64,000 bases of DNA. It comes from Castellaniella hirudinis (GTDB taxonomy: Bacteria > Pseudomonadota > Gammaproteobacteria > Burkholderiales > Burkholderiaceae_B). This document shows, in pieces, positions 41,616 to 49,864 of this stretch (the first letter of the stretch is position 1; the number at the start of each line of letters is the position of its first letter). The stretch spans positions 62,001-126,000 of the forward strand of contig NZ_JBHSDY010000004.1 of NCBI RefSeq assembly GCF_042651965.1, given 5' to 3'. A program made the position numbers and the translations under genes. The notes below the pieces were generated by a model, which made no database searches, was not told the DNA's origin, and worked only from the letters and a program-made list of their open reading frames with translations.

Positions 41616-43075
41616 ATCCGGACGAGACCGCGTCGCGGTCCCTGGGCGCCCGTTGGCGGGCGCAGCTCGCCCAGTGCGAACAACGGGTGTCCGCCCGTCA
41701 GCCGACCAGCCGGCAGGGGCGCGTGACCCGCGCCACCGGCCTGGTGCTGGAAGCCACCGGCCTGCAACTGCCGGTCGGCGCCGCCTGCAAAGTCCAGGTC
41801 TCGCCCGACCAGGACCGCTGGGCCGACGCCGAAGTCGTGGGTTTCCACGCCGACACGCTCTACCTGATGCCGCAAAGCGACATCACCGGCCTGCCTCCGG
41901 GCGCCCGCATCGTGCCCGCCGAGACCCTCTTGCTGGACCCGGTCCCGCTGCCCGACGAGGGCGCCGAGCAAGTCGAGGCCGCCGCCATCATTACGGACCA
42001 GGTGCGCCACCTGCCGGTCGGCAACGCCCTGCTGGGCCGCGTCCTGGACGGCGCCGGCCGACCGCTGGACGGCAAGCCCCTGCCCCCCGACCTGGACATG
42101 GCCCCGCTGACGGCCCTGCAGATCAATCCGCTCACCCGCGCCCCCGTCGACACGGTGCTGGACGTGGGCGTGCGCGCCATCAACGGCCTGCTGACCGTGG
42201 GCCGCGGCCAGCGCATGGGCCTGTTCGCCGGCTCCGGGGTGGGCAAGAGCGTGCTGCTGGGCATGATGGCCCGCTATACCCAGGCCGACGTGATCGTGGT
42301 CGGCCTGATCGGCGAACGCGGCCGCGAGGTCAAGGAATTCATCGAACTGAACCTGGGCGCCGACGGCCTGGCCCGGTCCGTCGTGGTCGCCGCCCCGGCC
42401 GACGTCTCGCCCCTGCTGCGCCTGCAGGGCGCGGTCTACGCCACCCGGCTGGCGGAGTTCTTCCGCGACCAGGGCAAGCACGTGCTGCTGATCATGGACT
42501 CCCTGACGCGCTACGCCATGGCCCAGCGCGAAATCGCCCTGGCGATCGGTGAACCGCCGGCCACCAAGGGCTATCCCCCGTCCGTATTCGCCAAACTGCC
42601 GACCCTGGTGGAGCGCGCGGGCAACGGCGCCCCCCAGGGCGACCGGCCGGCCGGCTCCATCACCGCGTTCTACACCGTGCTGACCGAAGGCGACGACCAG
42701 CAGGACCCGATCGCCGACTCGGCGCGCGCCATCCTGGACGGCCACATCGTGCTGTCGCGCAGCCTGGCGGAATCCGGCCACTACCCGGCCATCGACATCG
42801 AGGCTTCGATCTCGCGGGTCATGTCCGCCATCGTGCCCGACAGCCAGTTCCGCCACGTACACCGGTTCAAGCGCATGATGTCCCGGTACCAGCGCAACCA
42901 CGACCTGATCGCCGTTGGCGCCTATACTGCAGGAAACGACCCCGAAATCGACCAGGCCATCGAACGCCATCCCTGGCTGGAAGGCTATCTGCAACAGGGC
43001 ATCGACGTGCGTGTGGACTATGCCGCCGCCGTGGCCGCGCTCAGCGGCGTGCTGGGAGATGTCTATGAGTCCTGA
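41612..43075 (+). CDS. fliI: Flagellum-specific ATPase FliI
   Basis: F1-type ATPase of the flagellar type III export gate, 487 residues. The Walker A motif is GSGVGKS at 207-213, the Walker B region is LLIMDSLTRYAMAQREIAL, and the conserved GLIGERGREVKEFIE and GEPPATKGYPPSVFAKLP are present. Start and stop overlap neighbours (ATGA with fliH). All catalytic residues seem present. Confidence 0.98.
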   Translation: MNPDETASRSLGARWRAQLAQCEQRVSARQPTSRQGRVTRATGLVLEATGLQLPVGAACKVQVSPDQDRWADAEVVGFHADTLYLMPQSDITGLPPGARIVPAETLLLDPVPLPDEGAEQVEAAAIITDQVRHLPVGNALLGRVLDGAGRPLDGKPLPPDLDMAPLTALQINPLTRAPVDTVLDVGVRAINGLLTVGRGQRMGLFAGSGVGKSVLLGMMARYTQADVIVVGLIGERGREVKEFIELNLGADGLARSVVVAAPADVSPLLRLQGAVYATRLAEFFRDQGKHVLLIMDSLTRYAMAQREIALAIGEPPATKGYPPSVFAKLPTLVERAGNGAPQGDRPAGSITAFYTVLTEGDDQQDPIADSARAILDGHIVLSRSLAESGHYPAIDIEASISRVMSAIVPDSQFRHVHRFKRMMSRYQRNHDLIAVGAYTAGNDPEIDQAIERHPWLEGYLQQGIDVRVDYAAAVAALSGVLGDVYES

Positions 43076-43514
43076 AACCCCGCTGGACGTGCTGATCAAC
43101 CTGACCCAGGACAAGCTCGACGAAGCCGGGCGCAATCTGGCTGAACTCAGTACCCGGCGCCGCGAGGCGCAGGGGCAATTGAACACCCTGGACGGCTATC
43201 GCTCCGACTATACGCAACGCCTGCAGGACACCACAGAACAAGGCGTATCGGCCTCGAATTACCATAACTTTAGGCAGTTTATTGCCACATTGGACGAGGC
43301 CATTTCCCAGCAAAATACGATCATCGCCCAGATCGACGTGCGCCTTGAGGCCGGACGCAAACAGTGGCACGATGAAAAGCGCCGCCTGAACTCCTACGAA
43401 ACCCTCAAGACGCGCCAGGTCCGCCAGTTGCAATATCGCGAACAGCGCCGCGAACAGCGCGCCAGCGACGAGATCTCGGCCGGCTTGTACCGGCGCACAC
43501 GACAGCCGCACTGA
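43065..43514 (+). CDS. fliJ: Flagellar export protein FliJ
   Basis: Coiled-coil chaperone-escort and rotor-like stalk of the FliI ring. It has 149 residues, almost wholly helical and rich in Arg, Gln and Glu. Segments LSTRRREAQGQLNTLDGYRS and HNFRQFIATLDEAISQQ fit FliJ. The ATG at 43065 overlaps the fliI stop; an ATG two codons upstream is equally possible. Confidence 0.9.
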   Translation: MSPETPLDVLINLTQDKLDEAGRNLAELSTRRREAQGQLNTLDGYRSDYTQRLQDTTEQGVSASNYHNFRQFIATLDEAISQQNTIIAQIDVRLEAGRKQWHDEKRRLNSYETLKTRQVRQLQYREQRREQRASDEISAGLYRRTRQPH

Positions 43515-43521
43515 ATCCGCC

Positions 43522-44760
43522 ATGAACATGCCCGTCCTTCCTGTCACCAGCTCCAGCCCGCCGCCCGCAGACGTCCAGGCGCGCGGCGCGGATGCTGCCG
43601 CCACGGCGGACACCCCCGCGTTCTCGAACGTGCTGTCGCAGCAACGCGAAGGCGCCGCCCGGCCGACCGAATCCCGCCCGGCGGGCAAGGCCGGCGAACG
43701 GGCCGATGCGGACGCCACCGAACGGCATGATCCCCTGGGGCCGGACGAAACCCTGTCCTTGATTCTCGACAGCGTCGGCCTGCCCCTGATGCAAGCCGTC
43801 GCCTCCGCTGCCGAAACCCGCCCGGCCCAGGGCGGCCCGTCCGATCGGCCCCGCGCCGCCGATGCGCGCACCGCGCGTCTCCCGCTCGATACGGCGGACC
43901 GGACACCCGCCGGCGCCCGCGGTGATGCGCAGGACGCAAAAGCGGCCGAACCCGATGCCGGCGATCGCGTCCGTACGCCGCGCATCGACCTGACGGCCGC
44001 CGCCGCGCCCACCCCGCGCACCAATCCGAACGCGACGGTGATTGCAAATCCGCAGGAACCGGGCCGCGCCCGGCCCGGAACCGCCCAGTTCCAACCGCAA
44101 GCAGCCGGCCAGGCACTGGCCGCCCACGCCCAGGCCGCCGCCGGTCTCCAAGCGGCCGAATCGACTGCCCAGGCCCGGCCCGCTGCCGGCCTGTCGGGAC
44201 TTCAAGCCGCAACGCCGGAGGCCGCTCTGGCCTCGGCTGCGGCACCAGCGGCCGCCCCCCTCCTGGCGCCTGCTGCAACGCCGATGCCGGCCGCCGCGCC
44301 CGTTGCCGTGGCCACCCCGCTGTCCAACCCGCAGTGGCCCCAGGATTTCAGCCGGCAGATTTTGCAACTGACTCAAAGCCTCACCGGCGCGGGCCACACG
44401 GTGCAGATGCACGTCAACCCGCCGGAACTCGGTCCGATCCACATCACCCTGCACGTGGGCGAATCCATCGCCCAGGCCTCCTTCGTCTCGCCGCACGCCA
44501 GTGTGCGCCAAGCCCTGGAAAACGCACTGCCCCACCTGGAACAGCAACTGGCCCAGGCCGGCCTGTCCCTGGGACAGGCGGACGTCGGTGATCAACAGCC
44601 CGGCCAGCAGGCCCAGGGCCAGGCGCCTTCGTCCCGCAACGGTGAGGCCGCCTTCAGCCTGGACGGCCAGACCGCAGACGGCAGCGCGGCCCAGCCGGCC
44701 GCTTCCCCAGTCCCCAGGGTCGCCTCCCGTCCAGACGCGTTGGTGGATACCTTTGCATAA
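43522..44760 (+). CDS. fliK: Flagellar hook-length control protein FliK
   Basis: Secreted ruler that switches export specificity through FlhB. The protein has 412 residues. Residues 1-270 are disordered, rich in Ala, Pro, Arg and Thr. The C-terminal Flg_hook domain (about 275-360) has the diagnostic GHTVQMHVNPPELGPIHITL and VRQALENALPHLEQQLAQAG. Its position between fliJ and fliL is canonical, so this is the main FliK; the other copy is at 35.8 kb. Confidence 0.93.
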   Translation: MNMPVLPVTSSSPPPADVQARGADAAATADTPAFSNVLSQQREGAARPTESRPAGKAGERADADATERHDPLGPDETLSLILDSVGLPLMQAVASAAETRPAQGGPSDRPRAADARTARLPLDTADRTPAGARGDAQDAKAAEPDAGDRVRTPRIDLTAAAAPTPRTNPNATVIANPQEPGRARPGTAQFQPQAAGQALAAHAQAAAGLQAAESTAQARPAAGLSGLQAATPEAALASAAAPAAAPLLAPAATPMPAAAPVAVATPLSNPQWPQDFSRQILQLTQSLTGAGHTVQMHVNPPELGPIHITLHVGESIAQASFVSPHASVRQALENALPHLEQQLAQAGLSLGQADVGDQQPGQQAQGQAPSSRNGEAAFSLDGQTADGSAAQPAASPVPRVASRPDALVDTFA

Positions 44761-44845
44761 ACCTCTTTGTTTCCCTGGGCAGGACCCGCATTACAATGCT
44801 GCATTTTGCCCTTCAGCAGTCATCGTGACGCATTAACTCGGAACC

Positions 44846-45319
44846 ATGCTCAGGCTACTCAAATTCATTCTCCTGCTCATCATCGTCATCGGCGCCTCGG
44901 TAGGCGCAACGATGTGGTTCACGAGTCGGGACAGCACGCCCAGTGCCCCGGCAGCCGCCTCAGCAGAACAAGCGGCCGCGCCCGTTGCGCCGGTCGTGGT
45001 TCCGGCCCCGATCTTTGCCGAGCTCGATCCCTTCACAGTCACGCTGTACGGTGAAACCCGCAACCGGATTCTCTACACCGCGATCACGCTGCGCATGGGC
45101 GACGAAGCCTCGCGCAAGCAGATCACGGACTACATGCCTGAAGTCCGGGATCGCATCCTCAAGGTGCTCTCGGCGCAGCAACTGCCCCTGATCCAGACGC
45201 CGGAAGGCCGTCAGGCGCTGGTCGACGCCCTGAAGGCCGCCCTGGCGCGTCCCTTCGCAGCGCAGCTGCCCGGCCCTCAGGTCGCCGACGTCCTCTTTAC
45301 CGCTTTCGTGGTGCAGTAA
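44846..45319 (+). CDS. fliL: Flagellar basal-body-associated protein FliL
   Basis: Single-pass inner-membrane protein that supports the stator at high load. It has 157 residues, with a TM helix at about 6-26, an Ala/Pro linker, and a periplasmic stomatin-like domain (about 55-155, LDPFTVTLYGETRNRILYTA). It is 85 bp after fliK; its stop shares a base with the fliM start. Confidence 0.93.
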   Translation: MLRLLKFILLLIIVIGASVGATMWFTSRDSTPSAPAAASAEQAAAPVAPVVVPAPIFAELDPFTVTLYGETRNRILYTAITLRMGDEASRKQITDYMPEVRDRILKVLSAQQLPLIQTPEGRQALVDALKAALARPFAAQLPGPQVADVLFTAFVVQ

Positions 45320-46335
45320 TGGCTTACCAAAGCATGCTCTCCCAGGACGAAGTCGATGCCCTGCTCGCAGGCGTCACCGGCGAGGAGTCCTCGGGCCAGC
45401 AGGCCGCGACCGAAGCCCAGGACGGGGTCCGGCCCTACGACCTGGGCTCGCCCGACCGCGTCGTGCGGCACCGGATGCAGACGCTGGAGCTGATCAACGA
45501 ACGCTTCGCCCGCCGCCTGCGCTCGATGTTCTTCGGTTTCATGCGCCGCAACGCCGACATCACCGTCAATGCGATCAGAATCCAGAAATACTCGGATTTC
45601 GAGCGCAACCTGCCCGTGCCCAGCAACCTGAACATGGTGGCCCTCAAGCCGCTGCGTGGCACCGGCTTGTTCACCTACGACCCGAATCTGGTCTTCCTGG
45701 TCATCGACAGCCTGTTCGGCGGCCACGGACGCTACAACACCCGGATCGAAGGGCGTGACTTCACCAATACCGAACAACGCATCATCCGCCGGCTGATGGG
45801 CCTGACGCTGGACTGCTACCGCGAAGCCTGGGAATCCGTCTATCCGCTGGAGCTGGAATACCTCCGCTCGGAAATGCACACCAAGTTCGCCAGCATCAGC
45901 ACCGGCAACGACATCGTGGTGGTGGCCACCTTCAACATCGAACTCGGCTCGTCCGGGGGCAAGCTCAACATCTGCCTGCCCTATTCCATGCTCGAACCCA
46001 TCCGCGACCTGCTCACGCGCCCGCTGCAGCAGAACGCCTCGGATGAGATCGACCAGCGCTGGACCCAGCAGCTCTCGCGCGAGGTCCGCAGCGCCGAGGT
46101 CGAACTGGCCGTGGAATTCGCCCGGGTCGATACTTCCATCGCCGAACTGCTTCATCTCGCCGTGGGCGACGTACTGCCGGTGGACGTCCGTCCTGCCGTC
46201 ACCGCCCGCGTAGGCGGCGTTCCTGTGCTGGAATGCGGCTATGGCACTTTCAACGGCCGCTATGCCCTCCGCGTGCGCAAGGTTCTCGCCTCGCCCGACG
46301 ACTCCGACAAACTGCTAGCCCGCACGAAAAAATGA
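45319..46335 (+). CDS. fliM: Flagellar motor switch protein FliM
   Basis: C-ring protein that binds CheY-P. It has 338 residues. The N-terminal MLSQDEVDALLAGVTGEE is the CheY-binding peptide. The central CheC-like domain (about 40-230) includes MQTLELINERFARRLRSMFF; the C-terminal SpoA domain (about 250-330) ends with GTFNGRYALRVRKVL. It overlaps fliN (ATGA). Confidence 0.97.
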   Translation: MAYQSMLSQDEVDALLAGVTGEESSGQQAATEAQDGVRPYDLGSPDRVVRHRMQTLELINERFARRLRSMFFGFMRRNADITVNAIRIQKYSDFERNLPVPSNLNMVALKPLRGTGLFTYDPNLVFLVIDSLFGGHGRYNTRIEGRDFTNTEQRIIRRLMGLTLDCYREAWESVYPLELEYLRSEMHTKFASISTGNDIVVVATFNIELGSSGGKLNICLPYSMLEPIRDLLTRPLQQNASDEIDQRWTQQLSREVRSAEVELAVEFARVDTSIAELLHLAVGDVLPVDVRPAVTARVGGVPVLECGYGTFNGRYALRVRKVLASPDDSDKLLARTKK

Positions 46336-46856
46336 GCGATATCAAAGACGACACCCAGGACCCGAACCTGCCGGGCCAAGCATCCGGTGGCTCCGTAGAG
46401 GACGACTGGGCCGCCGCCATGGCCGAACAGCAATCCGCGCACGACCAGCCCACCCAGGCCAGCGGCCTGGGCGCAGAAGACGACTGGGCCGCGGCCCTGG
46501 CTGAACAGACCGCCGCGACCCAGACGGCGGCCCAGCCGGCCAGCGCCCAGGTGTTCCAGCCGCTGTCCAGCCAGTCCTCCGAGGCCGACAGCGACATCGA
46601 CATGATCATGGACATCCCGGTCCAGTTGTCGGTGGAACTGGGCCGCACGCGCCTGACGATCAAAAACATCCTGCAACTGGGTCAGGGCTCGGTGGTTGAA
46701 CTCGACGGCCTGGCCGGCGAACCCATGGACATCTACGTCAACGGCTATCTGATCGCCCAGGGCGAAGTCGTGGTCGTGGACGAGAAATACGGCATCCGCG
46801 TCACCGACATCATCACGCCTTCGGACCGCATCGCGCGGCTGAACAACCGCCGCTGA
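46332..46856 (+). CDS. fliN: Flagellar motor switch protein FliN
   Basis: C-ring protein and export-apparatus docking site for FliH. It has 174 residues; the first 85 are acidic and Gln/Ala-rich, with a duplicated EDDWAAAMAEQ/EDDWAAALAEQ motif spaced about 25 residues apart. The SpoA domain (about 92-172) has DIPVQLSVELGRTRLTIKNI and NGYLIAQGEVVVVDEKYGIR. It overlaps fliM by four bases. Confidence 0.96.
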   Translation: MSDIKDDTQDPNLPGQASGGSVEDDWAAAMAEQQSAHDQPTQASGLGAEDDWAAALAEQTAATQTAAQPASAQVFQPLSSQSSEADSDIDMIMDIPVQLSVELGRTRLTIKNILQLGQGSVVELDGLAGEPMDIYVNGYLIAQGEVVVVDEKYGIRVTDIITPSDRIARLNNRR

Positions 46857-46862
46857 TTCGCC

Positions 46863-47180
46863 ATGGATCAGGCTCAGATCCTGCGCGTCGTGCTCGCCCT
46901 GCTGTTCATCCTGTGCCTGCTGCTGATGCTGGCCTGGGTGGCTCGCCGGGGCGGCTGGCTGCCGGGACGTGCGCAAACCGGCCGCCTGCGGATGCTGGGC
47001 ACGCTCAGCCTGGGCGCGCGCAGTTCGGTCGCCCTGGTGCAGGTCGAAAACGTCCGCCTGGTGCTGGGCGTGAGCGCCCAGCAGATCACCTTGCTGCATA
47101 CCCTGCCGGACGCTCCTGCCGGCGATGCCGCGTCCGGAAACTTTGCCGAGACCCTCGGCAAAACCCTCTCGGGTTCCTGA
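46863..47180 (+). CDS. fliO: Flagellar export protein FliO
   Basis: Assembly factor for the FliP ring. It has 105 residues, with an N-terminal membrane helix (about 8-27), then a small cytoplasmic domain, GRLRMLGTLSLGARSSVALV. It is 6 bases after fliN, and its stop overlaps the fliP start (TGATG). FliO is short and variable, so the call relies partly on position. Confidence 0.9.
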   Translation: MDQAQILRVVLALLFILCLLLMLAWVARRGGWLPGRAQTGRLRMLGTLSLGARSSVALVQVENVRLVLGVSAQQITLLHTLPDAPAGDAASGNFAETLGKTLSGS

Positions 47181-47953
47181 TGCGCAGCCCCGCCCTGCAC
47201 GCCGCGCGCACGGCGCCCTGGCTGTTGGCCGGCCTGGCGCTGATCCTGTGCTGGCCCGCCAGCACCCTGGCGCAAGCCACCCTGCCCGCCCTGACCGCCA
47301 CTCCAGGCCCCAACGGCGCGGAAACCTGGTCGCTCAGCATCCAGACGCTGGTCATGCTGACCATGCTGTCGTTCCTGCCGGCGGCGCTGCTGATGATGAC
47401 GGGCTTCACCCGCATCATCATCGTCCTGGGCCTGATGCGCAACGCCCTGGGCACGGGCGTCTCGCCGCCCAACTCGGTCCTGGTCGGGCTGGCCCTGTTC
47501 CTGACCTTCTTCACCATGTCGCCGGTCTTCGACCAGATCTACGACCAGGCGTACCAGCCGCTGGCGCGCGACGAGATCAGTTTCGAACAGGCGCTGGACC
47601 GGGGCAGCCAGCCGCTCAAGGCCTTCATGCTGCGCCAGACCCGCGAATCGGACCTGGCGATGTTCGCCGAAATGGCCGGCGTCGGCCCCCTGGAAGACCC
47701 GAACGCCGTCCCCTTGCGCATTCTGGTGCCGTCTTTCGTGACCAGCGAACTGAAGACCGCCTTCCAGATCGGCTTCACGATCTTCATCCCTTTCCTCATC
47801 ATCGACCTGGTGGTCGCCAGCCTGCTGATGGCGTTGGGGATGATGATGGTGCCGCCGGTGACGATCTCGCTGCCCTTCAAATTGATGCTGTTCGTGCTGG
47901 CCGACGGCTGGCATCTGCTGCTGGGTTCGCTGGCCCGCAGCTTCTACCAATAG
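47180..47953 (+). CDS. fliP: Flagellar export gate protein FliP
   Basis: Core of the type III export gate. The protein has 257 residues with a cleavable signal peptide (about 1-32, ending PASTLAQA). FLPAALLMMTGFTRIIIVLG, NSVLVGLALFLTFFTMSPVF and FIPFLIIDLVVASLLMALGM are family hallmarks. The ATG at 47180 overlaps the fliO stop. Confidence 0.97.
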   Translation: MRSPALHAARTAPWLLAGLALILCWPASTLAQATLPALTATPGPNGAETWSLSIQTLVMLTMLSFLPAALLMMTGFTRIIIVLGLMRNALGTGVSPPNSVLVGLALFLTFFTMSPVFDQIYDQAYQPLARDEISFEQALDRGSQPLKAFMLRQTRESDLAMFAEMAGVGPLEDPNAVPLRILVPSFVTSELKTAFQIGFTIFIPFLIIDLVVASLLMALGMMMVPPVTISLPFKLMLFVLADGWHLLLGSLARSFYQ

Positions 47954-47962
47954 GAGCGCGAC

Positions 47963-48232
47963 ATGACCCCCGAAGTCGTCATGTCCATGACCTACCAGGC
48001 ATTGCGCGTGGCCCTGATCATGGCCGGCCCGCTGCTGCTGATGACCCTGGCCGTGGGCCTGATCATCAGCATCTTCCAGGCAGCCACCCAGATCAATGAA
48101 ATGACGCTGTCATTCATCCCCAAGCTGCTGGCCGTAGGAGCCACCCTGGTGCTGCTAGGGCCCTGGCTGCTCAGCACCATGGTGGACTACATCCGGGGAC
48201 TGCTCGAATCCATCCCGGGCCTGGCCTCCTAG
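47963..48232 (+). CDS. fliQ: Flagellar export gate protein FliQ
   Basis: Small gate subunit of 89 residues with two membrane helices. PEVVMSMTYQALRVALIMAG and FQAATQINEMTLSFIPKL are diagnostic. It is 9 bases after fliP. Confidence 0.97.
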   Translation: MTPEVVMSMTYQALRVALIMAGPLLLMTLAVGLIISIFQAATQINEMTLSFIPKLLAVGATLVLLGPWLLSTMVDYIRGLLESIPGLAS

Positions 48233-48251
48233 GGCCCGGCCGCGCAGGGCC

Positions 48252-49037
48252 ATGGTTTCCTTCCAGATCGACCAGCTCTACGACTGGATCAACGGTTTGT
48301 TGTGGCCGCTGTTCCGCATCGCCGGTCTGGTGGCGATCGCCCCCATCCTCGGCGAATCCTCCGTCCCCATGCGGGTGAAGGTCGGCCTGTCCATCGTCAT
48401 CACCCTGGTCGCCGCCCCGCTGATCGGCCCCATGCCGGACGTCACGCCGGCCTCCTGGAGCGGGCTGCTGATCGCCCTGCAGCAGGTGTTGATCGGCATG
48501 GCGCTGGGCCTGTGCATGCGGCTGGTCTTCACCGCCGTCATGATGGCGGGAGAGTTCATCGGCCTGAAGATGGGCCTGGCCTTCGCCTCATTCTTCGATC
48601 CGGCCACCGGCGCCAACACCGCCGTGCTGTCGCGCATGATCAATCTGGTGGCCATGCTGATGTTTCTGGCGGTGAACGGCCACCTGCTGATGCTCGACGG
48701 CCTGATCCGCACTTTCGAGCTGCTGCCCGTGGGGGCGCCGCTGATGGCCGACGGCTGGGGCGCACTGCTGGACTGGAGCGCCCAGCTCTGGATCTCGGGC
48801 ATCCTGCTGGCGCTGCCGCTGGTCATCGTGCTGCTGACCATCAACCTGTCGATGGGCATCCTGAACCGCACCGCGCAGCAACTGTCGGTGTTCGCCATCG
48901 GTTTCCCGATCTCCCTGACCACGGGCCTGATCACCCTGGCCATCGTGCTGCCCCAGAGCGGCGAGTTCCTGGCCGGCCTGTTCGAGGGCGGCTACCAGGC
49001 CATGGCCCGTGTCGCACGCGGCCTGGCAGGGTTGTAG
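48252..49037 (+). CDS. fliR: Flagellar export gate protein FliR
   Basis: Gate subunit with about six membrane helices, 261 residues. FRIAGLVAIAPILGESSVPM, GEFIGLKMGLAFASFFDPAT and FAIGFPISLTTGLITLAIVL are diagnostic. It is the last gene of the operon; flhB and flhA are not in the window, so they must be elsewhere. It is convergent with the lipoprotein gene 54 bases away. Confidence 0.96.
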   Translation: MVSFQIDQLYDWINGLLWPLFRIAGLVAIAPILGESSVPMRVKVGLSIVITLVAAPLIGPMPDVTPASWSGLLIALQQVLIGMALGLCMRLVFTAVMMAGEFIGLKMGLAFASFFDPATGANTAVLSRMINLVAMLMFLAVNGHLLMLDGLIRTFELLPVGAPLMADGWGALLDWSAQLWISGILLALPLVIVLLTINLSMGILNRTAQQLSVFAIGFPISLTTGLITLAIVLPQSGEFLAGLFEGGYQAMARVARGLAGL

Positions 49038-49091
49038 GCTCAGCCGCCGCAGACGAATCCGGGCGGCGGCGGTTCCCCGCCCCAGCCTGTC

Positions 49092-49862
49092 TCAATGGCC
49101 CTGCTTTTGCACCGGATAGGTGACCCCGGGAATGACCTTGGTGCCGGCCGGCAGCAACGGGTTGGCGGCAGAGGCGGCGCCCTGAGCGCCTGCAGCGGAT
49201 GGTTTCGCTGCGGCGGAGGATCGGCCGGCTTTGGCAGACTGGCCGGACCGGACCGGCTTCGCGGACTTGGCCGGCTGAGCGGGCGAGGCGGCCGCATCCG
49301 GCGGAATGGCCAGAGACGCGGGCTGGATGTCATCGACGACCGGTACGGCGACGGGCGCGGCGACGGCAGCATCCGTTGCCTCCGGTGACTGCACGACGAC
49401 GGTCTGGGGCGGCGCCTCGCGTGCGATCCGCTCTTGTTCGGCCCGGGCCTCGCGGTCGGCTTCTTCTGCCGTCCGAGGATGCTGCTTGGGCGGCAGATTG
49501 ACGGAATTCTCCATGCGCTGGAAGGTGCCGTCGGGGCCAAAACGCAACCAGGCCTCCTGGCGGAAATACACGGCGTCCGTGGCGACGGTGCCCTTGTAGG
49601 CCCAGCGGGCCAGCGTGGTGTCACCCTGACGCCAGACATCCACCGGCTGGGCTCCCAGATAGCCGGACGCCTGCTCCATCGTCGTGCGGCCCGTCACGAT
49701 CTGGTTCAACCCCGACGTCCTGAAGGATTCACCGGTGGTCGAGCAGGCCGACAGCAAGGCGGCCGAGACCGCCAGAGCGGCCCAGCGCAACCGCCGGGCG
49801 CCCACCACCGTCGCCCCCTCCGAAATACGCCCGTTCATCCGGCGCGCACAGAAAAACCCCAT
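49092..49862 (-). CDS. Putative lipoprotein
   Basis: Protein of 256 residues with an unusually long basic N-region, a hydrophobic stretch and the lipobox LLSAC (Cys40). Residues 41-115 are a conserved-looking domain (LNQIVTGRTTMEQASGYLGA, then a Trp-rich WRQGDTTLARWAYKG stretch) that recalls BamE/SmpA-like small lipoproteins. The rest is Ala/Pro/Lys-rich and disordered. The ATG at 49862 has GGAGGA inside the end of the chemoreceptor gene, so the two are probably translated together. No function can be assigned. Confidence 0.72.
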   Translation of the reverse strand: MGFFCARRMNGRISEGATVVGARRLRWAALAVSAALLSACSTTGESFRTSGLNQIVTGRTTMEQASGYLGAQPVDVWRQGDTTLARWAYKGTVATDAVYFRQEAWLRFGPDGTFQRMENSVNLPPKQHPRTAEEADREARAEQERIAREAPPQTVVVQSPEATDAAVAAPVAVPVVDDIQPASLAIPPDAAASPAQPAKSAKPVRSGQSAKAGRSSAAAKPSAAGAQGAASAANPLLPAGTKVIPGVTYPVQKQGH

Positions 49863-49864
49863 GT

